Below are positions 1-8,287 of a stretch of 64,000 nt of DNA, piece after piece (within the stretch, counting starts at the first letter, position 1; the number at the start of each line of letters is the position of its first letter). The DNA is taken from NCBI RefSeq assembly GCF_029910655.1, contig NZ_CP123897.1:1860001-1924000 (forward strand), written 5' to 3'. Made by a program: the position numbers and the translations under genes. The stretch is from Methylomonas sp. UP202. Its GTDB lineage: Bacteria > Pseudomonadota > Gammaproteobacteria > Methylococcales > Methylomonadaceae. Under the pieces are notes generated by a model, which made no database searches, was not told where the DNA came from, and saw nothing but the letters and a program-made list of their open reading frames with translations.

Positions 1-3000
1 TATAAAATACCTGTCGCATTACCTCCTGATTGCACGCCCTGTTTTGAATTAAGTAAAGTACTGCTTCCTCAATATTATTCGATAACGTAGGAATAATTTG
101 GCCACTTGCATGGGGAAACCATGCGGAGAGATAACCCTGTGTAAAGCGATCTTTAGCGACTATTACGTCGGAGAGTTTAATTAACAGATCAGGCCAATCG
201 TCACGCTGCCATAAACAGGAATAATCGCGGTGGTTCTCATCAAACTCGGACAGCCATCGTTTTCCGATAAAGCGCTGTTTAACGTATTCAGAGATAAATT
301 CCGGCGCTAAATCCAATATAAGATTGAATAGCTTCGCGTGGTGATCGAAATATCTAGCCAAGCTACGTTCGTCACGTTGCACCGCAAAGTAAGCGGTTTT
401 CAGCAATTCGAGGTCGTTTTCAAATTTTGATTTTAACCAATCGCGATCGATACCTGGAAAACTAAGTAAACAATACAAAGCATAACCTGCACAACTTGTC
501 CGGGTTGAAAGAACAAGGCTAATGACTTTTGGGATAATATTTGTCTCAAACTTCTCGTAGCGCCTTAATACCTCAAATAGGGGCACTTCCAACGTGTCGT
601 CTTCTAATAATGAAAGAATTTGTTCAATATCCTCAGGTTCAGTCTCACAGTCATCAAGTGCTATATAAAGAGATAACAACCATGCCGATTTGGTGGGGAA
701 ATTGTGTGCTTCGATAATTGTCTTTGTTTCAGCTTTACCAATTCCGCGAATAAGTGTCGGTATCCACGGCCATCCTCGAAAATCCAAAGGGTCGCCCAGT
801 TCAAGATACGCATGAGTTAACTCGGCTAGCTGCCGTGGATTGTTACCGCCAATCATCTCAAATAATCGACTAACGCAGAAGCGTGTCGTGAAATTATCAT
901 AGCCGTTATCGTTTGCTGCCTGAATCTCTTGGCAAGTCGCAATGAAGTTTGGTATTTCGGTCTTAGACATATATCCAAAACGCTTAAAAATTCGTTCGTC
1001 TCTATTTTTCTCTAGAGTTTGGAAGTCTAATGACTCATCCGAATTATCTTGCAAATCTGTGGTCATGAGCTTGCGAAACTCAAAAGCCGGGCAATTGAAA
1101 CGCCCGACAATTGGATCAAACAGGTTAATGCCGGAATGTCTTAATCTTTCATGGAGCTTATCGATAATTACACAATGCAAATAATTAGCGGGTGACAATA
1201 GCTCTGACCATTCCAGTAGTTCTTGACTGTCAATTTTCAGAATATCGGCTATTGGATTTCTACAGAATTGCTGGGTGTAATCCAGAAGCATCGAAGAAAT
1301 GGCTAAGTCATGTTTGTGCTGACGGAATTTATCTTTAAGTACAGCCCAAAGTTTTGTGCGGATATAGATAATCTCATCGCAGGTCTCCAGGCCATAATGG
1401 CAAATGGCAACGGTATTGCGGTCTTGCATATAGTCTGAATCGAATTCGAATGCCAAGAATCGCTTTGCCACTTGAATCAAAAGTGCTTCATGATTTGAAG
1501 AAACTGCTGCGTGTATTACTTGTTCGGTGACCATACGCTGAATGATGTACCCGAAATTATGAGAATCCCTATTAAAGCCAAATCCCCCTGCTTTAGTTAA
1601 AGATTTAAGAACCCTTCCTGCATTTTCAGGTCTTTTAGCAAAGTAGAGAAGAATTAAATCGATTGCTAACGAAACTTCGTGCTCATTGGGTGCATGGCTG
1701 AAGTTTTCGAGCACCGACAAAATTGAGTCATCGTCAGCAAAGTTATTGTCGTCCCAAGTCAATTCTTCAGGGAGCGGAAGATCGTCCAATTTGGAAATCC
1801 TCTCGTGAATAATTCGCAGGGTCAAATCCCTATCGACGAACCAAAATGGCTCCAAAAGTCTTAGTTGTTCGTTCGGTGGCGAAAGTTGAATAGCGGAAAT
1901 GAGCGGATTGTTGATAACACTAAGTACCGATTTTGCATTCATCGTGTTACAGGCCGCATAAACGGCGTCTTTAATTCGGTCAAGTGCTGGCTTTTCGAAA
2001 TGAAGGAAAAGATTCTCGAATGAAAGGGCTTTATGTTTTATGAAACATAAATAAAAGCAAAACGTGGCAAGTATCTGATCAGATACTTTAGCGACTTCAT
2101 GCCCATGTAAATCAACAAATTCCAAGTCATGAAGACGGTCAATTGACAACCAGAAGTTTTCTTTTGTCACTCCAAAGGCATTTTGAATGTTTATTAAAGT
2201 TTCCTCGTCGCGTTGTCTAATATGACGTAACACGGAAATGATGCCAAGTGCCTTGAAAAGATCCTTTTCAGATTCGTTAAGTGCTGTAGCAATATCGGAG
2301 AAATATAGTTCGTAGAGCTCTGTTACGTCGCGAATAGCGGAGAGATCATTGTGTTTAACAGCCTCTTTGGCTGCCATTGTTGCGAGTCTGGCATTCCCTT
2401 GGCTCAGATTCCATATTTGTATTTGATATGCGTCGTTTAAGATGCCAAATTCATTTTCAAGATACTCGGTAAGTTCCTTATGAGAAAATGGACCAACGCT
2501 TAATTTCTTTAATTGGTCAGTGCTTAATTTTGCATCGCGAATTACTTCTTTTTCAGCATAATCCCTAACTGTCAGGATAAACCGATAGGCTCTTGCGTCG
2601 TTTGCCTGTTTGATAAGTTCGAGAATATGAATTCGACCATTAATCCGATTGGCATCGTCTACCAGAATCAAGTAGTTACCGGGTGCAGAAAAATAGTTAT
2701 TTAGATCGTCAAATAGTGGAAGGTCCCTGTTATAAACGCAATGAATCTGACAAGTAGGGTCGCGTTCATTTACCTGCTTAGCTACTTCTAAGGCCAATCG
2801 CGTCTTACCGGTTCCGGCTGGGCCAGAGATAATTAACACCGACGAAGTAGCTGTCAAGTGCTCTATAGATTCAGCGACAAAGGGTTCTCTAAAATGAAAT
2901 TTTGTGTCCAGAGGTGTTGCGAGCTTACCGTGATCGTAAGCTTTGACAAAAGCGTCAATGGGTAGAAATTGTCCAGTGTCTGGTCTTATTCCAAGTTTGT

Positions 3001-3457
3001 CGGCAGCAATCCAACGATATTGTCGCTGTAAGTCAAGCGCAATTTCTGAAAGAGATAAAAATTCAACTTCTATGTTTTTTGTTGCCCCATAGTTAGCGAT
3101 CTCCTGCAAAATCGCTGGTTGCAAATTTGAGTTAAATGCGAGAAAAAGCTTAATAATCGATTCTGAAGAAATTCCCGTCTTCTTTTCATTAGAACATTCG
3201 CCAATATCATCGAATAGCTTGCTTTTTACTGCAGAGGCACCCGTTATAGTTGTACATGCGAGAAAAGTAAAAGTTTTACCGTCCTGGGTTGCATAAATGT
3301 CGGGAACACCTGTTCGCGTTTTGTCCTTACCTTCAACCGAACCGAGCAGAGCGATTCCCTTTACGCCCCTAGCTCCAAGAAGTAATCCGGATACCTTTTC
3401 AAAACGAGCTTGATTACAGGCTTGAAGCTCGCGCTCAATTTGCAGAAATACGCTCAT
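1..3457 (-). CDS. Large STAND-type P-loop NTPase, partial (candidate anti-phage defence protein)
   Basis: The frame is open from an ATG at 3457 to the left edge, at least 1,152 codons, so the C-terminus lies outside the window. A Walker A motif GPAGTGKT falls at residues 212-219 and a Walker B-like LILVDD ending at D267-D268, giving a central ATPase of the AAA/STAND type. The first ~75 residues contain GVPDIYATQDGKTFTF, which has the PD and beta-strand spacing of a PD-(D/E)xK nuclease fold, but the expected ExK is replaced by ACT, so it looks catalytically degenerate. The remaining ~800 residues are Leu-rich and probably helical repeats, as in the sensor part of STAND proteins. The gene is AT-richer than the core genes and lies next to conjugative-element scars. 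The fold class is fairly clear; a defence role is inference from architecture and context. Confidence 0.6.
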   Translation of the reverse strand, partial: MSVFLQIERELQACNQARFEKVSGLLLGARGVKGIALLGSVEGKDKTRTGVPDIYATQDGKTFTFLACTTITGASAVKSKLFDDIGECSNEKKTGISSESIIKLFLAFNSNLQPAILQEIANYGATKNIEVEFLSLSEIALDLQRQYRWIAADKLGIRPDTGQFLPIDAFVKAYDHGKLATPLDTKFHFREPFVAESIEHLTATSSVLIISGPAGTGKTRLALEVAKQVNERDPTCQIHCVYNRDLPLFDDLNNYFSAPGNYLILVDDANRINGRIHILELIKQANDARAYRFILTVRDYAEKEVIRDAKLSTDQLKKLSVGPFSHKELTEYLENEFGILNDAYQIQIWNLSQGNARLATMAAKEAVKHNDLSAIRDVTELYELYFSDIATALNESEKDLFKALGIISVLRHIRQRDEETLINIQNAFGVTKENFWLSIDRLHDLEFVDLHGHEVAKVSDQILATFCFYLCFIKHKALSFENLFLHFEKPALDRIKDAVYAACNTMNAKSVLSVINNPLISAIQLSPPNEQLRLLEPFWFVDRDLTLRIIHERISKLDDLPLPEELTWDDNNFADDDSILSVLENFSHAPNEHEVSLAIDLILLYFAKRPENAGRVLKSLTKAGGFGFNRDSHNFGYIIQRMVTEQVIHAAVSSNHEALLIQVAKRFLAFEFDSDYMQDRNTVAICHYGLETCDEIIYIRTKLWAVLKDKFRQHKHDLAISSMLLDYTQQFCRNPIADILKIDSQELLEWSELLSPANYLHCVIIDKLHERLRHSGINLFDPIVGRFNCPAFEFRKLMTTDLQDNSDESLDFQTLEKNRDERIFKRFGYMSKTEIPNFIATCQEIQAANDNGYDNFTTRFCVSRLFEMIGGNNPRQLAELTHAYLELGDPLDFRGWPWIPTLIRGIGKAETKTIIEAHNFPTKSAWLLSLYIALDDCETEPEDIEQILSLLEDDTLEVPLFEVLRRYEKFETNIIPKVISLVLSTRTSCAGYALYCLLSFPGIDRDWLKSKFENDLELLKTAYFAVQRDERSLARYFDHHAKLFNLILDLAPEFISEYVKQRFIGKRWLSEFDENHRDYSCLWQRDDWPDLLIKLSDVIVAKDRFTQGYLSAWFPHASGQIIPTLSNNIEEAVLYLIQNRACNQEVMRQVFY

Positions 3458-3683
3458 AGTGTCAATTTTATTTAGCGTTACAAAAACGATGGCTTTTATT
3501 CTATCTTGTTAACTACGGCGAATGATACAGAGCCTAACTTATCAGGTTGCGCCTGTTGATTAGTGGCAGTTTTTTACTTTGGCTCCTTTCAGGTAAGGTC
3601 GGTATCATCGTAACGGTAGGTCCACGCCCCGAAGACCGACATAAGCTTGAGTTGTATCGGAATAATGATGGTTTTTAGCCACA

Positions 3684-4169
3684 TCAACCGATGAATTTGT
3701 TATTGGCATCGGCTTCAATGACCCTGCAATAACGCTGCACCGCATCGCGAATTTTTCCCAGCCGATCGAGCTGTTGCCGGATATGGGCAAACTCGGTTTC
3801 CAGTTCTTCGACTAATTCCGCTTCCCAGGTGGGTTCGCCCTTCAGCAGGTTGCCAAGCGGATAACGATAGCCACGGCCTTTCTTAACGTACTGCGCAATT
3901 GGCCTGGTTTGACCGTTTTGTCGTAACGTGGCCATGCGGTACCACTCAATGCTGAAAGCGCGTTGGTTTTCCCGGCAGCGGATGCGGACGCCGATTCGAC
4001 CCGATTCGCTTTTGCTGTGTTTTAGGCGCTGGCTTTTCATTTGGCGCCAATAATCATCGACCAATACTCTGGCTTGCGCCTGGAGATGATCGCACCGGGT
4101 TTCGATCCAATGCAATATGTCTTGTTCGGTGAGAGTGGACTGAGTGTTGACGAGTCGTTCGCTGGACAT
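3684..4169 (-). CDS. MobI-like conjugative transfer protein
   Basis: This 161-residue soluble protein resembles the MobI (A/C-type) transfer proteins of SXT/IncC-related elements, which help the relaxase act at the origin of transfer. The similarity is recalled from family features rather than searched: an N-terminal helical stretch (EQDILHWIETRCDHLQAQA), a central FSIEWYR segment, a YVKKGRGYRYPLGNLLK block and an acidic helical C-terminal part. ATG at 4169 is the first in-frame start. No relaxase, coupling protein or oriT was recognised nearby, so it appears to be a stranded remnant of an integrative element. It is transcribed away from the TraF-like fragment on its right. Confidence 0.5.
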   Translation of the reverse strand: MSSERLVNTQSTLTEQDILHWIETRCDHLQAQARVLVDDYWRQMKSQRLKHSKSESGRIGVRIRCRENQRAFSIEWYRMATLRQNGQTRPIAQYVKKGRGYRYPLGNLLKGEPTWEAELVEELETEFAHIRQQLDRLGKIRDAVQRYCRVIEADANNKFIG

Positions 4170-4275
4170 GAATTTTCCTATTACTTAACTGTAGGGATAG
4201 ACATGGACAACGCCTAAGGGACTTTCTGTTATTTGCGAGCCTTGGAAAGCGCCTAACTGCATAGCCATATGCACA

Positions 4276-4718
4276 TTGAATCCCTACCGCAGTAGGCATT
4301 TCACTGTCATTTTGTTTTTCTTTCGTTCCGATTGTATGTGCGGGCGCCGATTCTGGCCATGCTGGAAAACGCCTACGGTTTCAAGATTTATCCCGTATCG
4401 CTGGATGGTTTGCCGGTGCCGAACGTTTTTTTTAGCCAGTTCAAACAGGATAACGGTCAGGCGGCGATGTTGGGGGTCGAGCAGGCACCAGAGCTGCTTC
4501 TGATGAAACCACCCAAGCAAATTGTGCCGTTGGCGCAAGGTGCCTCGTCGTTGGAAGAGCTCACCGGTCGCATTCTGTTGGCTGCCAAGGAAGCGGGATG
4601 GATCGATGCCACGCAATATCAAACCACCCAGGGCATTCGGAATACGCCGATGTTGTTACCGGTACTGACACCCAACACCGCTGTTCCGTTTTGCTTCGTC
4701 GAAGAATGGTCGTTGTGA
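4276..4718 (+). pseudogene. TraF-like conjugative pilus-assembly protein, frameshifted N-terminally truncated remnant
   Basis: Two overlapping frames together read as the C-terminal thioredoxin-like half of a type-F TraF family protein. The frame starting at 4276 reads HFTVILFFFRSDC, the strand leading to the redox Cys motif. The frame at 4332 continues APILAMLENAYGFKIYPVSL then DGLPVPNVF, a GQAAMLGV segment and SLEELTGRILLAAKEAGWID. The switch occurs around 4333-4345, where a small deletion seems to have removed part of the CxxC region. The usual N-terminal signal peptide and domain are missing upstream. Together with the MobI-like gene it indicates a decayed conjugative element. The TraF assignment is fairly confident; non-functionality follows from the frameshift and truncation. 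Confidence 0.55.
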
Positions 4719-4862
4719 CTGGGGGAGGGCGGTCGTTTGTTCGTATGCGGCGGCCGGCCGACAACAAACGAGAGCATGGATTTATTGGTTTAGCGGTAGG
4801 TAAAACCCAAGTTAAAAACGTCTTATCAGTATAAGCTTGCCGCGCGAAAGGACTATAAAATC

Positions 4863-6098
4863 ATGAACTCACCCGCATCCGCCGTTACCGCCGCTCCAGT
4901 CAATGCCAACGCCAAAAGAACCGCGTGTTTGGAAGGGCTCAAGGCCCGCCGCAAACTCTGGCTGAAAGTCCATCTTTGGCTGGGTTTGAGTCTGGGTTTG
5001 TTTCTGGCGTTGATCGGCTTGACCGGCTCGGTCCTGGTATTTTGGCAGGAAATCGACCGGGCGCTGAATCCCGCATTGTACGTTTCGGCGCGCGCCGGCG
5101 GCGATCACCAGTCCCTGGACTCGATATTCGCGGCGGCCGAGCGCGTCGCGCCGCCGGCTTGGGAGTCGGCCTGGGCCGACGCGCCTACCGCGGCCAACGG
5201 CAATTACGTGTTCGGTTTTTATTACCCGAGCGGCAGCCAATCGCCCGAATCCGCGCAATCGTTGAATATCGCCATCGACCCCTACACGGCGGAGCCGGCC
5301 GGACGGCGGGTGTTTTATCACGCCAGCAATCCGCTGAAACACAGCTTGATGGGGTTTTTCTTCAAGCTGCATTATGCCTTGCTGTTGGGGGATACCGGCG
5401 TGACGGTGGTTGGGATATTCGGCGTGCTGTTTTTGGTTTCGGTTTTGTCCGGCCTGATTTTATGGTGGCCATTGACCGGAAAATGGCGGCGGGTCTTGAC
5501 GATTAAGCGGCGGGCTAGTCGCGAACGCTTCAATCACGACCTGCACCAAAGCGCCGGCTTTTATAGCCTGGCGGTCATGCTGGCCTTGCTGGTATCCGGC
5601 ATTTACTTCAATTTGCCGGAGCAGTTTCGCTGGCTGGTCGGACAGTTTTCCGAACTGAGTCCCGAGCCGGCGATTCCTGCGCATGCTTCGCCCGGTCAAG
5701 CCGGCGCGCTGGACCGGGCGATCGAGCGCGCCCGGCGCGATTTTCCGGGCGGCGTAGCGCAATATTATACTTGGGAAGGCGGAACTCAACGGCGTTTTCA
5801 AGCCTGTTATCGCGACGTCGAATCCTTGCGACACAAGGTGATGAACGACCGTTGTTTGGTTTTCGACCCGGCTAGCGGCGCGTTGCTACAGGTTCAGGAT
5901 GCCGAGCACGGTAGCGCCGGGGACGTTTTCATGCTGTGGCAATGGCCCTTGCATTCCGGCCGGGTGTTTGGCTGGACAGGCCGGATTTTGGTGTTCGTGA
6001 CCGGTTTGCTTTGTCCCTTGTTATTCGCGACCGGCTTGATTCGGTGGCTGCAAAAGCGTAAATCCGCGAAAGCGAAACTTAGGGCTAGGATTGCGTGA
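4863..6098 (+). CDS. PepSY-associated TM helix protein (PiuB-like)
   Basis: A 411-residue inner-membrane protein of the PepSY_TM family, commonly encoded beside TonB-dependent siderophore receptors and thought to act in periplasmic reduction or release of iron from siderophores. A basic N-terminus is followed by a first membrane segment around residues 40-65 (LGLFLALIGLTGSVLVF). Further segments lie near 175-200 and 235-255, and the last near 360-380. The typical HLWLGL and LHSGRVFGWTGRILVF motifs are present, with a periplasmic PepSY-type region in between. A GAAAGGA ribosome site precedes the ATG. The downstream genes are an ECF sigma factor, FecR and a receptor, and a homologue lies at 11036, so the two PepSY genes bracket one iron-uptake locus. 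Confidence 0.85.
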   Translation: MNSPASAVTAAPVNANAKRTACLEGLKARRKLWLKVHLWLGLSLGLFLALIGLTGSVLVFWQEIDRALNPALYVSARAGGDHQSLDSIFAAAERVAPPAWESAWADAPTAANGNYVFGFYYPSGSQSPESAQSLNIAIDPYTAEPAGRRVFYHASNPLKHSLMGFFFKLHYALLLGDTGVTVVGIFGVLFLVSVLSGLILWWPLTGKWRRVLTIKRRASRERFNHDLHQSAGFYSLAVMLALLVSGIYFNLPEQFRWLVGQFSELSPEPAIPAHASPGQAGALDRAIERARRDFPGGVAQYYTWEGGTQRRFQACYRDVESLRHKVMNDRCLVFDPASGALLQVQDAEHGSAGDVFMLWQWPLHSGRVFGWTGRILVFVTGLLCPLLFATGLIRWLQKRKSAKAKLRARIA

Positions 6099-6271
6099 AA
6101 AAACATTGTTTAAATTCTGGCGACTCCGGTGGCTACCGGCGAATGCGCGCCGATAGGCTGGGGCGATGCCAAGTTCTTCTTTGGGCGGAGCGGATGTGGC
6201 GTGGTTTCCAGCCAAGCTGCTGAGCTGAACATTGTTGTTCGGCAAGTTTCGGCGTAAATTTTGCTAGCTAA

Positions 6272-6829
6272 ATGCCACACCATGACCGCCCCACTTCTAT
6301 CCTCTCAATGCTTGAACTGACCGCCGACGACATTGCCGATCTGATGCATAAGCATCGCCGCGAATTGCTACGCTTTCTGGCGCAACGCATCCGTTGCACG
6401 GACGCCGCTCAGGATATTTTCCAGGAAACCTTTATTCGTTACGCCGGTTACGGCGGTAAGGATCGCATCGACAATCCGCGCGCTTTCATTTTTCGCATCG
6501 CCGCCAATTTGGCCACCGATTATTTGCGCAGCCACCAGCGCCACGCCGGTTGGGACCAAGAGGCCGGGGATGGGGCGGAGGGCGACGGCGGCGAACCGGC
6601 GTCACTCTCCGCCGAACGTACCGTGATGTCGCAACAACAACTGGAACGCTTGATTGCCGCGCTGGACGAATTGTCGCCCAAGTGCCGGGAAGTGTTCGTC
6701 TTGCTCAAACTCCAGCATTGTAGCTACGCGGAAGTGGAACAAAAGCTGGGGATATCGCAGACGATGATCTTCAAGTACTTGACCCAGGCCATGCGCCATT
6801 GCCGGCGGACGGTCGGCGAGTTGGATTGA
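6272..6829 (+). CDS. FecI-like ECF sigma factor (set 1)
   Basis: A 185-residue extracytoplasmic-function sigma factor of the iron-starvation (FecI) group. Region 2 is seen around residues 28-95 with DAAQDIFQETFIRYA and ending in NLATDYLRSHQR; region 4 spans about 125-180 with LSPKCREVFVLLKLQHCSY and the helix-turn-helix LGISQTMIFKYLTQAMRHC. It should direct RNA polymerase to the receptor gene at 8288 after a signal passed from that receptor through the FecR-like protein encoded next (91 bp downstream). A later in-frame ATG at 6308 (MLELTADD) is an alternative start that fits the usual family length. Confidence 0.88.
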   Translation: MPHHDRPTSILSMLELTADDIADLMHKHRRELLRFLAQRIRCTDAAQDIFQETFIRYAGYGGKDRIDNPRAFIFRIAANLATDYLRSHQRHAGWDQEAGDGAEGDGGEPASLSAERTVMSQQQLERLIAALDELSPKCREVFVLLKLQHCSYAEVEQKLGISQTMIFKYLTQAMRHCRRTVGELD

Positions 6830-6920
6830 TTTGGCTGTCGATGGCGTCCAGCGCGGCGGCCTTTACCCGATCGTGGCTTTATAATCCGCTACTTGCACCA
6901 ACAGCAGACCGGCCCTAGCG

Positions 6921-7910
6921 ATGAATTCTCCCATTCCGCCATTTCCTCAAGGCAGCCCCGACGAACAAGCCGAGTATTGGCTGGCGTTGCGCGACTCGCC
7001 GTTTTACGACGGCGAGCAGGAACGGCGCTGGCAAGCTTGGTTGGCGGAGAGTGCCGACAACCGGGAAGCCTGGCGACGGGCCGAGGCGTTTTTCGGCCGA
7101 ATAGAACGCATCGATCCGGCGCAGATCGTTGACATCCAAGCGGCGCTACGCGGCGCAACCGGCGCGCGGCTTGAAGTCGCCGACCGGCCGGCGCGACGCC
7201 GGCATTCCTGGCTGGTGCCGATGGCCGCCTGTCTGCTACTGGCCGCGTGCTTGAGTTGGGCGATGGCTGCCGGTTGGTTGGCCGATTTCCGCACGGGCAC
7301 CGGCGAGCAGCGCCGGATTCAACTGAGCGACGGCTCGACGGTAATTCTGAATACCGGCTCGTCATTGTCGGTGGATTTTTCCGAAACCCAACGAGTGATT
7401 CGCTTGCACGGCGGGGAAGCTTACTTCAAGGTTGCCGCAGACGCAGGAAGGCCTTTCGAAGTAGTGACCAGCAGCGGCCGGGTCAGGGCCTTGGGTACCG
7501 CGTTCGACGTCAAACATTGGCGGGACGATCTGGCGGTCACGGTATACGAACACAGCGTGCGGGTCGCGTTCGCCGATGGCGAAACCGTGGAAAGCCTACC
7601 GGAAGGCCAGCGTGTCGAGTCGGTCGGCGGCAAGGCCGGTCGGCCGGAAACCGTGAATCTTAAGCAAGTCGGCGCTTGGCGGGAGCGACGCCTGGTGTTT
7701 AAAGAACAAGCACTGCAAGCCGTGGTCGACGACTTGAACCGCTACCGCTCCGGTCGGATCGTCATCGCAGACCCCGTTTTGGCCCGGCATCGAGTGACCG
7801 GCGTGTTCGACGCCAACGACCCGGAAGCGGCGCTGGCCGTCATCGAGAAAACCTTGGCCGTCGCCGAATGGCGGCTGACCGACGCTTTGGTGATTTTGCG
7901 GCGCAGATGA
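6921..7910 (+). CDS. FecR-like anti-sigma/signal transducer (set 1)
   Basis: A 329-residue single-pass membrane protein. The N-terminal ~75 residues form the cytoplasmic sigma-binding region (DUF4880 type, with EYWLALRDSPFYDGEQERRW and NREAWRRAEAFF). One membrane helix follows near residues 96-116 (VPMAACLLLAACLSWAMA). The periplasmic FecR domain then includes TGTGEQRRIQLSDGSTVILN and VRALGTAFDVKHW, and the C-terminal domain (about 245-329) is the part that contacts the receptor's signalling domain. It lies between its sigma factor and its receptor, so it probably relays substrate binding at the outer membrane to the sigma factor. Confidence 0.87.
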   Translation: MNSPIPPFPQGSPDEQAEYWLALRDSPFYDGEQERRWQAWLAESADNREAWRRAEAFFGRIERIDPAQIVDIQAALRGATGARLEVADRPARRRHSWLVPMAACLLLAACLSWAMAAGWLADFRTGTGEQRRIQLSDGSTVILNTGSSLSVDFSETQRVIRLHGGEAYFKVAADAGRPFEVVTSSGRVRALGTAFDVKHWRDDLAVTVYEHSVRVAFADGETVESLPEGQRVESVGGKAGRPETVNLKQVGAWRERRLVFKEQALQAVVDDLNRYRSGRIVIADPVLARHRVTGVFDANDPEAALAVIEKTLAVAEWRLTDALVILRRR

Positions 7911-8287
7911 GCAGTCTCGCCGCTCGAGAATGGTGGGGGGCAATCGGAAACCGCCGTTGAGCACGGCAGTCTCGTTAACTCGCATTGAGGCTAGCCGCGG
8001 GAGGCGCTTTAGCGGCGACCGACAGCTTATCCAGGTTCAAGCGGTCTTGAGCCGCGGCTAAAGCCCCTCCGACAACTATTCTTTTACGGCCATGGTCCGC
8101 GCTCAGCGATGGTTGCACCTTTGGCTTTTGCAAACCAACGCTTTTTTCTGCCGAAAAATATTTTTTTGCAATGAGGTTATAAAACCTGCCGGCCCGGTCG
8201 TCTTTGCTTACGAACCCGCACGGATTGTCCGAAGCAGCATTCGCTATCGGCGATCCGCGACTTTCGTAACCGACGCCAGGAGGCCCG
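7911..8287. other. Intergenic region upstream of TonB receptor 1
   Basis: No gene is supported in this 377-bp stretch. It ends with a strong ribosome site (AGGAGG at 8278-8283) five bases before the receptor start and should carry the promoter used by the adjacent ECF sigma factor, although I could not point to defined -35 and -10 elements. An AT-rich patch lies at 8135-8175. Short open frames here have no recognisable protein features. Confidence 0.5.

Noticed and set aside
3605-3790. 61-codon reverse frame overlapping the end of the MobI-like gene
   Set aside because: No homology recognised and it overlaps a better-supported gene in another frame.
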